A DNA stretch of 64,000 bases from QPIN01 sp965224575. GTDB taxonomy: Bacteria; Pseudomonadota; Gammaproteobacteria; Methylococcales; Methylomonadaceae. This document shows, piece after piece, positions 24,429-33,602 of this stretch. The stretch is from NCBI GenBank assembly GCA_965224575.1, contig CBDCZQ010000006.1:2232001-2296000 (forward strand). Direction: 5' to 3'. The translations under genes and the position numbers were made by a program. Below the pieces are notes generated by a model. That model did no database searches, was not told the origin of the DNA, and worked only from the letters and a program-made list of their open reading frames with translations. Numbering within the stretch: the stretch's first letter is position 1; every line of letters begins with the position of its first letter.

Positions 24429-26033
24429 ATGGCTTATCAGGTTTTAGCAAGAAAATGGCGTCCTCAGAGTTTTATCCAACTTGTTGGTCAGGAACATGTC
24501 AGCCAATCATTATCTAATGCGTTGCTGCACGATAGACTGCATCATGCCTATTTGTTTACAGGAACTAGAGGTGTAGGTAAAACTACAATAGCTAGAATTT
24601 TAGCAAAAGCAATTAATTGTGAAAACCTTCAAGATTCAAATCCTTGTGGAGAATGTCAGGTCTGTATTGCTTTTCAAGAAGGAAGGTTTCTGGACTTAAT
24701 AGAAGTAGATGCCGCATCCAGAACAAAAGTTGAAGATACTAGAGATTTACTGGATAACGCACAGTATGCACCCAATCAGGGACGATACAAGGTCTACTTG
24801 ATTGATGAAGTTCATATGCTTTCAGGGCATAGCTTTAATGCATTACTAAAAACTTTGGAAGAACCTCCTCCACATGTAAAGTTTCTATTAGCAACTACGG
24901 ATCCTCAAAAAATACCAGTTACAGTTTTATCTCGATGTTTGCAGTTTAATCTTAAGCGATTACTCCCAGAGCAGATTGATGCACAAATGACTTACATATT
25001 AGGTCAGGAACGAATAGATTTTGAGCCTTCAGCGTTAAAACTATTATCTCGTGCAGCAGATGGTAGTATGCGGGATGGATTAAGTTTATTAGATCAGGCT
25101 ATTGTATTTGGAAACGGAGAGGTAAAGCAGGAAACGGTCACTCAAATGTTAGGTTCAGTTGCTCAGCAACCAGTCGATGATATATTGCTTGCTTTAGCAA
25201 ACAATAACGCTGTTCAGCTATTACAAAAAATATCAGTGATTAGCGAGCTAACGCCAGATTTTTCTGAGATTTTACAGCAAATTTTGAGAGTGTTTCATCG
25301 TGTTTCCTTAACCCAGACAATTTCAGGTTTTGTAGATAATGAATTCGATTCTGATATTATTGCTCAGTTAGCAAGTACGTTGTTAGCAGAAGATGTGCAA
25401 TTATTTTATCAAATTGGTTTGATTGGGCAACGAGATTTAGAATTAGCACCTGACCCTAGGTGTGGTTTCGAAATGGTCATGCTAAGAATGTTAACTTTTA
25501 GGCCTGTATCTGATTATTCGACAAAGACAAAAAATAATCCTATTGCTAAAAATCCTGAAATACAAGATATTAAGCGACTAGAACCTTCACCGATAAAAAG
25601 TAGATTAGTAAGCAAAACTATAAAAGAACCAACGGCATTGAAAGTACAAGTACTCTCAGATAATAATTGGGCAGAGATGGTTGTGGCAATGAACTTGAAA
25701 GGAATGACGCGAGAACTAGCCAATAATTGTATTCTTGAGACAATAGATGATAGTACTTGCACTTTGGTTTTAGAGCAGAATCATACACACCTGATCAGTT
25801 CTCGTGCAAAAGAAAATTTACAGAAGGGATTATGTAGTTATTATAATAAAGAAGTTAAACTAAATATAAAAACTGAAACAGTAAAAAAAATCACACCTGC
25901 TCAACAAATAACTCAAAAACAAGCAGATACTCAACAAGCCGCGGTTGATTCTATCAATAAAGATGAAAACATTCGGGCTTTTAAAGAACATTTTGATGCT
26001 AGAGTGATGTCAGGTACGATTGAACCTCATTAA
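24429..26033 (+). CDS. dnaX: DNA polymerase III subunits tau/gamma
   Basis: 534 residues. The clamp-loader ATPase core (about 1-365) has the Walker A GTRGVGKTTIAR, a zinc site (four Cys in CENLQDSNPCGECQVC), Walker B LIDEVHMLS and the SRC motif (LSRCLQF). A variable, polar linker follows, then a C-terminal tau domain that binds DNA polymerase alpha. Shorter than E. coli tau (643). I see no convincing A AAA AAG frameshift heptamer at the expected place, so a separate gamma form is not predicted. First of dnaX-ybaB-recR. Confidence 0.95.
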   Translation: MAYQVLARKWRPQSFIQLVGQEHVSQSLSNALLHDRLHHAYLFTGTRGVGKTTIARILAKAINCENLQDSNPCGECQVCIAFQEGRFLDLIEVDAASRTKVEDTRDLLDNAQYAPNQGRYKVYLIDEVHMLSGHSFNALLKTLEEPPPHVKFLLATTDPQKIPVTVLSRCLQFNLKRLLPEQIDAQMTYILGQERIDFEPSALKLLSRAADGSMRDGLSLLDQAIVFGNGEVKQETVTQMLGSVAQQPVDDILLALANNNAVQLLQKISVISELTPDFSEILQQILRVFHRVSLTQTISGFVDNEFDSDIIAQLASTLLAEDVQLFYQIGLIGQRDLELAPDPRCGFEMVMLRMLTFRPVSDYSTKTKNNPIAKNPEIQDIKRLEPSPIKSRLVSKTIKEPTALKVQVLSDNNWAEMVVAMNLKGMTRELANNCILETIDDSTCTLVLEQNHTHLISSRAKENLQKGLCSYYNKEVKLNIKTETVKKITPAQQITQKQADTQQAAVDSINKDENIRAFKEHFDARVMSGTIEPH

Positions 26034-26056
26034 AAAATAAAAGATGTGGAGATAAG

Positions 26057-26380
26057 ATGAAAAATGCACTGGGTAATATTATGCAGCAAGCCCAAAAAAT
26101 GCAAGAAGATGTAAAAAAAGCACAAGATGAACTTGCCGCAATGCAAACTGTGGGCGAATCAGGTGGCGGACTAGTATCAATTATTATGACTGGAAAGCGA
26201 GAAGTTAGGAAAGTCACTATTGATGACTCATTACTAGGCGATGATAAAGATATGCTAGAAGATTTAGTCGCAGCTGCAGTTAATGATGCCGTACATAAAG
26301 TATCTAAAATGAAGAAGGAAAAAATGGCTGAAGTGACTGCTGGAATGCCTCTGCCTCCTGGGTTTCAAATGCCATTTTAA
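26057..26380 (+). CDS. ybaB: YbaB/EbfC nucleoid-associated protein
   Basis: 107 residues, the family length. A helical N-terminus (MQQAQKMQEDVKKAQDELA), central beta-sheet (GLVSIIMTGKREVRKVTID) and C-terminal helix (LVAAAVNDAVHKVSKMKKEKM) ending GMPLPPGFQMPF are all typical. It forms a tweezers-like DNA-binding dimer. It overlaps recR by one base (TAATG), so the two are coupled. Confidence 0.95.
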   Translation: MKNALGNIMQQAQKMQEDVKKAQDELAAMQTVGESGGGLVSIIMTGKREVRKVTIDDSLLGDDKDMLEDLVAAAVNDAVHKVSKMKKEKMAEVTAGMPLPPGFQMPF

Positions 26381-26979
26381 TGCAAGGCCAAGGCTTGTTG
26401 GGAGAGCTAATTAAAAACTTGTGTTGTTTGCCAGGCATTGGTCCAAAATCTGCTCAGCGAATGGCATTTCAATTGTTACAAGGAGAAAGGTTGGGTGCAG
26501 AGAAACTTGCCAATACTCTCCTCAAAGCTATAGAAAAAATCGGTTATTGCCAACAATGTAGAACTTTGACAGAGGAGTTGTTATGTTATATCTGCTCCCA
26601 GGCTTCTAGAGATCAATCAGTTTTATGTATTGTAGAAAGTCCTGCTGATGTCTGGGTTGTCGACCAAGCAACTTTGTTTAAAGGAGTTTATCATGTATTA
26701 CATGGACGTTTATCTCCGCTTGATGGTATTGGGCCAGATGAGCTTGGTTTGGACTTACTAGAGCAACGTTTTTCTCAAGGAAAAATTAAAGAAATTATTT
26801 TAGCAACTAACGCTACTGTAGAAGGAGAGGCAACCGCATATTTTATTGCAGAACTTGCCAAAAAACATCATGTTCAGGCCAGCAGAATTGCACACGGTGT
26901 ACCAATGGGTGGAGAGCTTGAGTTTATTGATAGTGGAACTTTATCTCATGCTTTTAATAGTCGGAATGATATGATTTAG
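26380..26979 (+). CDS. recR: Recombination mediator protein RecR
   Basis: 199 residues. The N-terminal helix-hairpin-helix (CCLPGIGPKSAQRMAF), a C4 zinc finger (CQQC and CYIC pairs), and the Toprim domain (VESPADVWVVD, EIILATNATVEGEATAYF) are all present. The C-terminal Walker-like region has RIAHGVPMGGELEFID. With RecO (and RecF) it loads RecA on SSB-coated gaps. Its start codon overlaps the ybaB stop. Confidence 0.96.
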   Translation: MQGQGLLGELIKNLCCLPGIGPKSAQRMAFQLLQGERLGAEKLANTLLKAIEKIGYCQQCRTLTEELLCYICSQASRDQSVLCIVESPADVWVVDQATLFKGVYHVLHGRLSPLDGIGPDELGLDLLEQRFSQGKIKEIILATNATVEGEATAYFIAELAKKHHVQASRIAHGVPMGGELEFIDSGTLSHAFNSRNDMI

Positions 26980-27067
26980 ATTTCTATACCTTGTTAGAGG
27001 CGTTATTTAATCAACATAGAAGATTAAGTTTCAATATTCCATTAACAGATTATGGAAGGAGTTAAAA

Positions 27068-27406
27068 ATGACAGTTTGTTTGTTTTGTAATATGGTGAGT
27101 GGTGAGATTAAGCCCGATACAGTTTATGAGGATGAGAATATCTTGGCATTTAGAGATATTAATCCACAAGCCCCTGTACATATTTTAATTATTCCAAAAA
27201 AACATGTGGCAACTTTAAACGATTTGGATGATTCAATTTTGGGAGGTCAATTGCTACGAACAGCAATTCAATTGGCTAAGCAGGAAGGCTTGGCAGAAAA
27301 AGGCTATAGAACAGTTTTTAATTGTAACGAACAGGGTGGGCAGGAAGTTTTACATTTACATTTACATTTGTTGGGAGGAAGACAGATGAGATGGCCCCCA
27401 GGTTAA
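27068..27406 (+). CDS. hinT: HIT-family (histidine triad) nucleotide-binding protein
   Basis: 112 residues. It starts CLFCNMVSGEI, has VYEDENILAFRDINPQAPVHILIIPK and ends with the triad LHLHLHLLGGRQM, in which the His-x-His-x-His string includes the catalytic His of purine phosphoramidases. HinT hydrolyses adenosine 5'-phosphoramidates. A good ribosome site (AAGGAG) precedes the ATG. It faces a minus-strand gene across a bidirectional terminator. Confidence 0.93.
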   Translation: MTVCLFCNMVSGEIKPDTVYEDENILAFRDINPQAPVHILIIPKKHVATLNDLDDSILGGQLLRTAIQLAKQEGLAEKGYRTVFNCNEQGGQEVLHLHLHLLGGRQMRWPPG

Positions 27407-27417
27407 ATTAGTAATAG

Positions 27418-27444
27418 AATTTCTTTTTTGGTTAAAAAGAAGTT
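27418..27444. terminator. Bidirectional terminator between hinT and the DUF938 gene
   Basis: AATTTCTTTTT (27418-27428) pairs with AAAAAGAAGTT (27434-27444) around TGGTT, with one G-U pair. T-rich flanks on both strands fit the convergent gene arrangement. Confidence 0.6.
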
Positions 27445-27446
27445 TA

Positions 27447-28037
27447 TTATTTTTGAAAAACTAATAAGTGATTATTAGCTGGCATGGAAAAATCTTTTTT
27501 TATGATTAACTTAGCTGATTTAGCTAAGGTTTCAATAGCTTCAAAATCACGAATACCACTTTTTGGGTCACGAGCTTTTAGCCAGAGATCAAATTGTTTA
27601 TTACTGTCACTAGTATATTGTCCGTTATAATTGAATGGTCCGTAGATGCAAATAATTGCTTGGTCAGGAAGATAGTTTACTAAACCAGAAAAAAAACATT
27701 CCACTTCTTGCCAATGCATAATATGTAAAGTGTTGGCAGTAAATAAAGCATCAATAGACTGACAAGGCCACTGCTCATCTGTTACATTCAAAGCTCTACA
27801 GTTATTTAAATTAGTTAATCCAGCTTCTTTAATCCAACAATTAATTCCTTCTATATTTTCTTTTTTATCAGTCGGCTGCCAGGTTAGATGAGGAAGTTGA
27901 TGGGCAAAGTAGCATGCATGTTGACCTGTTCCGCTACCTATTTCCCAAACTGTTGTAGACTCAAGAAAAATTGTTTTAATAATCTGTAAAATTGGTTGCT
28001 TGTTATTTTCACAAGCCTGAGAAAAAGCTTTATTCAT
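27447..28037 (-). CDS. DUF938 SAM-dependent methyltransferase-like protein
   Basis: 196 residues. Motif I is VWEIGSGTGQHACYFA, and the DUF938 features follow: HLTWQPTDKKENI, ALFTANTLHIMHW and IYGPFNYNGQYTSDSN, with RDPKSGIRDFE near the C-terminus. The fold is a class I methyltransferase; no substrate is established for this family. It is divergent from the GNAT-like gene downstream at 28149. The ATG at 28037 gives MNKAFSQACENNKQPIL, which matches the usual family start. Confidence 0.85.
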   Translation of the reverse strand: MNKAFSQACENNKQPILQIIKTIFLESTTVWEIGSGTGQHACYFAHQLPHLTWQPTDKKENIEGINCWIKEAGLTNLNNCRALNVTDEQWPCQSIDALFTANTLHIMHWQEVECFFSGLVNYLPDQAIICIYGPFNYNGQYTSDSNKQFDLWLKARDPKSGIRDFEAIETLAKSAKLIIKKDFSMPANNHLLVFQK

Positions 28038-28148
28038 TTGATGATCCCAATAAAATCAGTTGAGTACACGATGAGTAATGAAAAACAGAAATAAACATAT
28101 TATTTAAAAACATACAGTCACACTTAGCGTAGAGCTGATTTATTTAGG

Positions 28149-29303
28149 ATGATGGTTATAAAACAAATTAATAGTATGACAGATGTACAAGCTGTTTGCT
28201 GGAACAACCTTGTGCAAGATAAAGATCCTTTTCTTCGACATGAATTTTTGTTGGCTTTGGAGCAAAGTGGTGCGGTTAGCCCTGGTACAGGATGGCAGCC
28301 ATATCACTTGCTTGTATTTGAACAACAAGAAATGATAGCTGCAATGCCGCTTTATTTAAAAAACAATTCGCGTGGTGAGTATGTTTTTGATCAACAATGG
28401 GCTGATGCTTACTATCAGGCTGGTATCGAATATTATCCAAAATGGGTTAATTCAGTTCCTTTTACGCCCTGCCAAGGACAGCGGCTATTGATTAAGTCAG
28501 ATGGTGATTATCTAGCAGTTATTCAGTTATGTTTGAATACTATAAAAGAGCTGTCTGAGCAACTTAACATCTCAGGTTTCCACTGTTTATTTCCGGTCGA
28601 AGAACAAGTAAAAGTATTACAAGAACAGATGCTTATTCGGCAAGGTGTGCAGTTTCAATGGTTTAATAAAAGCTACCTTAATTTTGATGATTATCTCCAA
28701 AACTTTACATCTAGGCAACGAAAAAATATAAATAAGGAAAGGCGAAAAGTTTCTGAACAAAATATTAGTTTTCAACGATTAACTGGCGAAGAAATAACAG
28801 AGCATCAATGGCAGGTGTTTTTTGATTTTTATGAAATGACATATTTGAAACGAGGGCAACCTGCTTATTTAACCGTTGATTTTTTCAAACAACTAGCTGA
28901 ATCTATGTCAGAACAAATTTTATTAGTGTTTGCGATAAAAAACCAATCATATATAGGCTCTGCACTCAGTTTTATTGGGAAAAACACGTTATACGGACGG
29001 TATTGGGGTTGTTATGAAAAATATAATAACCTCCATTTTGAAACTTGTTATTACCAAGGCCTTGAATATTGTTTTGAACATCAGATACAACGGTTTGACT
29101 CAGGTGCTCAAGGGGAGCATAAAATTTCTCGGGGATTTGAACCAATCACGACGTATTCTGCGCATTGGATTCAAAATGCTCATTTTGAGAAATTGATAGC
29201 CCAGTTTTTAGAAAGAGAGGCGCGTTTTATTCAGCAATATAAACAGGGTTGTTTGAAAAAGCTTCCATTTAAATTAACTAAATATGTGAAAAAGGCGCCA
29301 TGA
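28149..29303 (+). CDS. GNAT-superfamily acyltransferase-like protein (DUF482/PF04339 type)
   Basis: 384 residues. The pattern WNNLVQDKDPFLRHEFLLALEQSG at the start, followed by GWQPYHLLVF and MPLYLKNNSRGEYVFD, and later GRYWGCYEKYNNLHFETCYYQG and RFDSGAQGEHKISRGF are hallmarks of the PF04339 family, which has two linked GNAT/FemAB-like folds. The function is not established; links to peptidoglycan or lipid aminoacylation are only suggested by fold. The start is uncertain: ATG at 28149 and 28152 both lie very close to the AGG that could serve as ribosome site. Confidence 0.85.
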   Translation: MMVIKQINSMTDVQAVCWNNLVQDKDPFLRHEFLLALEQSGAVSPGTGWQPYHLLVFEQQEMIAAMPLYLKNNSRGEYVFDQQWADAYYQAGIEYYPKWVNSVPFTPCQGQRLLIKSDGDYLAVIQLCLNTIKELSEQLNISGFHCLFPVEEQVKVLQEQMLIRQGVQFQWFNKSYLNFDDYLQNFTSRQRKNINKERRKVSEQNISFQRLTGEEITEHQWQVFFDFYEMTYLKRGQPAYLTVDFFKQLAESMSEQILLVFAIKNQSYIGSALSFIGKNTLYGRYWGCYEKYNNLHFETCYYQGLEYCFEHQIQRFDSGAQGEHKISRGFEPITTYSAHWIQNAHFEKLIAQFLEREARFIQQYKQGCLKKLPFKLTKYVKKAP

Positions 29304-29725
29304 AATACATGCCCAAGGACTTGAGATGTATAAAATCCTTGCTTAATCAAATAGATATATAGACACTTTTTCTATAGGCATAATTTTAAAAATTAATTAT
29401 AAAGTGAAAGGAGTTATTTACAATAAGTAAAGCGCTTAAAATAGATATAATAAACTTTGTATAACGTATAGTATTCCTTTACTATTAAATCTAAACTCAG
29501 CGTTTAAAACCTTCTAAAGAAGGTGTGTAAAATACCTTAACCTATGAGTAATGAAACTTTTCCATATTCAAAATATTGAAATAAATGTTGGGGTTAGGTA
29601 CTTAGGTTCACGGTTTTTTGTTCGAAAGAAGTAAATAAATATAGAGATAAACGAGTTGTAGTTTTTAGGTGCGTTTCTATAAAGTGACTTAAATGCTTTA
29701 ATCAAAATTTTAATTAAATAATCAA
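29304..29725. other. Intergenic region with a small hairpin
   Basis: 422 AT-rich bases without a credible gene. A 6-bp hairpin (ACCTTC-TAAA-GAAGGT) lies at 29509-29524, and an AAGGAG stands near 29409 with no start codon in register. Presumably it holds the promoter for the 29726-33445 genes. Confidence 0.4.
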
Positions 29726-30832
29726 ATGATAGTTCAGGTACATTTATTACTTCTGGGTTTTAGTAAACGTGGTTTTAAAATGCTGGAAGCACAAATAAAA
29801 AAATCTACTTTTGATGTGTGCCTGACGACAGATATAACACCTTCTTCTCTTGAAACTACAAAGTTAGTCATTGTTGATTTTGATAATGAAAATTTAGATG
29901 AAATATTGGACTTATGTAGCAAAAAATTACCCCATAGACATATCGTCGGATTGAGTTCTATTGCAGTCATAATTGATTTAGACAATGACAATTTAGATGA
30001 AGAATTAGGATTAACTAGAAAAAAAATACCTCGGAGACATATCGTTGGTCTTAGCTCCATGCCCATTGAATTAGATAACGTTACAATTCTTAAAAAACCA
30101 ATCAAGCAAGCAGAGTTAAGTGTAATACTTGAAGAGCTTGGCTGTAAAGAGACAGTTTTGCAAGAAAAATCAAGTGAAATTCGGGCCATTTATTCAAACC
30201 CTGAATCGAGCTTACATTATTCGATTAAGAATAGTTTTCAAGAATACCTTACTAGAGCCAGGAAATTACACCTTAAAGTTAAGCAACCTATTGAATTAGT
30301 TTTTTTGAATAAGCCAGTATTCTATATAATCAACGATAAAATCAGTACTTCGTTAACTAAGGATCAATTGAAGCATCTTTGTTCATTAACTATTCAAGAA
30401 CATTCGATTTCTATTAATTTATCGAAAACACCGCCTCATGGACTACAAAGTAAAGAGGCGGATTATTTTATCTCAAAAATTGTTGTTTGGTCCTCAAGAG
30501 GCCGACTGCCATATGGTATAAATTCTACAGATACTGTTCGAATGTTTACTTCTGAAAAAGAACACATCTTAACAAAAATAAAAGGTTCTGAATCAATAAA
30601 AACACTTTGGTCAATGACAAGTTGCAGTCTGCAGAAAACCGAACATGTTTTAGATGTGTCTCAAACCAGTTTATTTTTATATTTTAGTGTTATGTATGCA
30701 TTAGATCTAATTGAAGTGTCATCTGACCAACCACCGTCAAGCAAAAGTACAAAAAGTAAGAAAAAATCATTTAAATCAGGTTGGTTAGGAAAGTTTTTTT
30801 CTAAAAAGACCTTAATTCCCAATTCAATTTAA
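29726..30832 (+). CDS. Degenerate receiver-like protein with internal 33-residue duplication
   Basis: 368 residues, family not recognised with certainty. The first ~130 residues look like a response-regulator receiver domain: IVDFDN resembles the phosphorylation strand, HIVGLSS the Thr/Ser strand, and LKKPI the Lys-Pro end. The stretch from VIVDFDN to GLSS (48-78) is repeated as VIIDLDN to GLSS (81-111), offset by exactly 33 residues and by 99 bases in the DNA, so the domain is unlikely to fold as a normal receiver. The C-terminal 200 residues contain a helical, winged-helix-like stretch (about 270-330) and a Lys/Ser-rich tail. It is 23 bases upstream of the ammonium transporter fusion on the same strand, so a regulatory link is possible (inference). 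Confidence 0.6.
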   Translation: MIVQVHLLLLGFSKRGFKMLEAQIKKSTFDVCLTTDITPSSLETTKLVIVDFDNENLDEILDLCSKKLPHRHIVGLSSIAVIIDLDNDNLDEELGLTRKKIPRRHIVGLSSMPIELDNVTILKKPIKQAELSVILEELGCKETVLQEKSSEIRAIYSNPESSLHYSIKNSFQEYLTRARKLHLKVKQPIELVFLNKPVFYIINDKISTSLTKDQLKHLCSLTIQEHSISINLSKTPPHGLQSKEADYFISKIVVWSSRGRLPYGINSTDTVRMFTSEKEHILTKIKGSESIKTLWSMTSCSLQKTEHVLDVSQTSLFLYFSVMYALDLIEVSSDQPPSSKSTKSKKKSFKSGWLGKFFSKKTLIPNSI

Positions 30833-30855
30833 CATAACAACAACGGCAAAGATTC

Positions 30856-32685
30856 ATGGAAAAAACACAACTTGATATACTTTGGGTTCTACTCGCGGCA
30901 ATTATGGTACTGGGAATGCAAGGTGGCTTTTTATTCTTAGAAGCTGGCATGACACGTAGTAAAAATGCGGCTAATATTGCTATGAAAAATGTAACCGATA
31001 CAGTGGTCACTGTCCTTGGGTTCTGGTTTTGTGGCTTTGCATTTATGTTTGGAGGAGGTCAAGAAAGTAGTATGTTTGACCACTTTTTTGCACCCATTGG
31101 GCAAGGCTCTTCTCCTTGGACGACTACTTTTTTTCTTTTTCAAGCATTTTTTTGTGCAACGACAGCAACCATTATTTCAGGTGCTGTTGCTGAACGCGTC
31201 CGTTTTATTACTTATCCTATTATAACTGCGATTGTAGTTATTATTATTTATCCTATTTTCGGGCAATGGGTTTGGGGAGGGGCGTTAAATGATGAAGCCG
31301 GATGGTTAGAAAATATTGGTTTTGTCGATTTTGCTGGGTCAACGGTTGTACATAGTATAGCGGGATGGGCATCACTTGCATTGCTAATGATCCTTGGTCC
31401 TAGAATAGGCCGTTTTAGAGGGCCAGGGGAAGAGCCAAGAGAAATGGCGCAATACAATGCCTCAATGGCTATGTTTGGCGCATTGATATTGTTTATTGGT
31501 TGGTTTGGCTTTAATGGGGGGAGCGCATTAGCGATGAATTACCAAGTTCCTGGAATTATTGCTAATACTATGCTCTCTGGTGTTTCTGCTGCTGCTATTG
31601 TGGGTGTTTTGAGTTATTTAAGAACCGGATATACTGATGTAGCTCAATCTATGAATGGATTACTCGCAGGACTAGTCTCAATAACAGCGGGTTGTTTTGC
31701 AGTTAGTGCCCCTGAAGCAGTGCTTATTGGTTTGGTGGGCGGTCTTTGCATGATTTATTGTGAGAAGCTATTGATACGTTTTCAAATTGATGATGCAATT
31801 AGTGCGATACCCGTCCATTTGGCAGCGGGTATTTGGGGAACTATAGCGGTAGGAATTTTTGGGGATTTAACTACCTTAGATACCGGTTTAACTCGTTTTA
31901 CTCAGATTATTGTTCAAATTGAAGGTGTATTAGTCTGTGGGCTTTGGGCATTACCGGTAAGTTATATACTTTTTAAGGCTTTAGATTCCGTCTTACCTAT
32001 CCGTGTGACCCCTGAACAAGAGCATATAGGGCTCAATATATCTGAACATGCTTCATCATCTGAATTGATTCAGGTTCTAGATATGATGGAGTTACACAAA
32101 ACACTAGGTGATACATCAGTTCGTTTGCCTGAGGAGCCATTTACTGATCTTGGTCAAATAACCAGTAAGTATAACGAGGTTATGGCATCTCTTGAACAAA
32201 CTGCAGAACGAAACAAAGCTAGCATAATTAGTAAAAAAATAGCCATCATTAATTTTGATAGCAAAGGGAAAATTGTGGGGTTTGATGCAGGTGCAGAAAA
32301 TTTATTCAAAATGAAGCCAGAACAAGCTATTAATCAACCGATTAATATTCTATTTGCTGATGGCCATAATAATTTGCCACTAGATAGGCCGAATAGTCTT
32401 ATGTTTGGGATTACTAATCAAGCAGCGGGGTTTCGTAAGGGGCGCATGTTTCCAATGCAATTTTCTTTTTCCAAGGCGAATATAAAAGGAATAGATTTTT
32501 TTACTGCGACTTTTGCGGAATATAAAAATGAATCAGACGAGCAGATACAAACGGGCAGTTCAATATCAACCGCTACTCAATCTCAACAAGTGAATAGTGG
32601 GCTTGGAGAAACTATTCAGATGGGTGCTAATAATACTCTTACGACGACGATAACAATGAAGTGGAATGATAATGGTAAGGCTTAA
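30856..32685 (+). CDS. Ammonium transporter fused to a C-terminal PAS domain
   Basis: 609 residues. The Amt domain (about 1-385; 11 membrane helices) keeps the twin His of the conduction pore (VHSIAG, H166; PVHLAAG, H321), AERVRF and FGFNGGSA. It has no N-terminal signal sequence. After the last helix there is a linker (helical, about 400-455; SSSELIQVLDMMELHK) and then a PAS-like fold (about 460-575; IAIINFDSKGKIVGFDAGAENLFKM, PINILFADGH). Amt domains fused to signalling modules are known as ammonium sensors (Amt-histidine kinase, Amt-GGDEF); here the chain ends after PAS without kinase or cyclase, so an output partner is needed. No glnK gene adjoins it. Confidence 0.88.
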   Translation: MEKTQLDILWVLLAAIMVLGMQGGFLFLEAGMTRSKNAANIAMKNVTDTVVTVLGFWFCGFAFMFGGGQESSMFDHFFAPIGQGSSPWTTTFFLFQAFFCATTATIISGAVAERVRFITYPIITAIVVIIIYPIFGQWVWGGALNDEAGWLENIGFVDFAGSTVVHSIAGWASLALLMILGPRIGRFRGPGEEPREMAQYNASMAMFGALILFIGWFGFNGGSALAMNYQVPGIIANTMLSGVSAAAIVGVLSYLRTGYTDVAQSMNGLLAGLVSITAGCFAVSAPEAVLIGLVGGLCMIYCEKLLIRFQIDDAISAIPVHLAAGIWGTIAVGIFGDLTTLDTGLTRFTQIIVQIEGVLVCGLWALPVSYILFKALDSVLPIRVTPEQEHIGLNISEHASSSELIQVLDMMELHKTLGDTSVRLPEEPFTDLGQITSKYNEVMASLEQTAERNKASIISKKIAIINFDSKGKIVGFDAGAENLFKMKPEQAINQPINILFADGHNNLPLDRPNSLMFGITNQAAGFRKGRMFPMQFSFSKANIKGIDFFTATFAEYKNESDEQIQTGSSISTATQSQQVNSGLGETIQMGANNTLTTTITMKWNDNGKA

Positions 32686-32737
32686 GTATGTATGAATTGG
32701 GAAATAACCCTTATGGTGTTGATAATAACTTTTAAAT

Positions 32738-33445
32738 ATGTCTCATACATTAAACAAACTAAAACAATCAGAAATTGATCATGGTCTTAGAAAGAGGCCA
32801 GTTAAAGGGAAAAAAACACCATCTCATGGCTCTTTATTAGTTTATTTTGTAGTTATTATTTCTGCTCTTTTAGTTTTTTTAAACTCAGGAAAAGATTTTT
32901 TTTCTCAACAACAATTATCATTATCTGATCAGTCTGTCGATTTGACGAAAGAAGTGCTTAGTGATCCTAAGCTAAAAAAACCAAAAACTAAACATATTAT
33001 AGAAGAGGAAATAGATGTAGCTGCATATATTTCTCCAATAAAAGAAAAAGATTTAGAAACAAATGTTGTAGAAACAGAAAAAACTAATTCATCAAAACCA
33101 AAAGGCACTAATAAATCTACTAGCAATAATTCAAATGCAGCTATTAAAAAAACTATTCGTGTCAAGAAAGTTTCTACTGTTGCCAGAGGAAAGAAAAAAA
33201 CAATAAAACCAACTAAAATTATATTATGGAAAGATTTATCTTCTAGCTTTAAGGATAGCATGCCAGAAATGGAACTGAATGGTATTATATTTTCAAAAAA
33301 AGAAAGTAACAGGTATGTCTTTGTTAATATGATAAAATACCATGTGAATGATGTCGTAGAATCAGGGCCGACAATAGAAGAAATAAGTAGAAATTTTATT
33401 GTTTTGCATTATGAAAACAAGAAATTCACAATACCTTTAAAATAA
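32738..33445 (+). CDS. gspB: GspB-like protein (type II secretion assembly), orphan
   Basis: 235 residues. A basic cytoplasmic N-terminus, one membrane helix (about 31-47; LLVYFVVIISALLVFL) and a Lys/Thr/Ser-rich periplasmic linker precede a C-terminal domain from about 165: LWKDLSSSFKDSMPEMELNG, SNRYVFVNMIKYHVNDVV, then TIEEISRNFIVLHYENKKFTIPL. That pattern matches the GspB C-terminal domain (LP-x-L-x-I-x-x-x-x-Y, 'R-x-V-x-I-N', 'I-x-x-x-x-V-x-L'). GspB works with GspA to help place the secretin, but no gspA or gsp operon is nearby. Identified by pattern only. Confidence 0.65.
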   Translation: MSHTLNKLKQSEIDHGLRKRPVKGKKTPSHGSLLVYFVVIISALLVFLNSGKDFFSQQQLSLSDQSVDLTKEVLSDPKLKKPKTKHIIEEEIDVAAYISPIKEKDLETNVVETEKTNSSKPKGTNKSTSNNSNAAIKKTIRVKKVSTVARGKKKTIKPTKIILWKDLSSSFKDSMPEMELNGIIFSKKESNRYVFVNMIKYHVNDVVESGPTIEEISRNFIVLHYENKKFTIPLK

Positions 33446-33602
33446 TATTCATCAAAAATTTCACTGAATTTTTCTATTTGTTAAAACAACAAGCTTTAGT
33501 ACATAGAGTGCTCTATTTCGGTATAATTATGAAATTAAATTTATCCTAACGTTAAAGTTAAGGGTGTTAGTAAGAAAGTATTAGGTAAAACTGGAGTTTT
33601 TA

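Noticed and set aside
25883..25890. Run of eight A in dnaX as a possible gamma-producing frameshift site
   Set aside because: It lies near residue 485, far into the C-terminal domain, and is not an A AAA AAG heptamer with a following hairpin that I can see.
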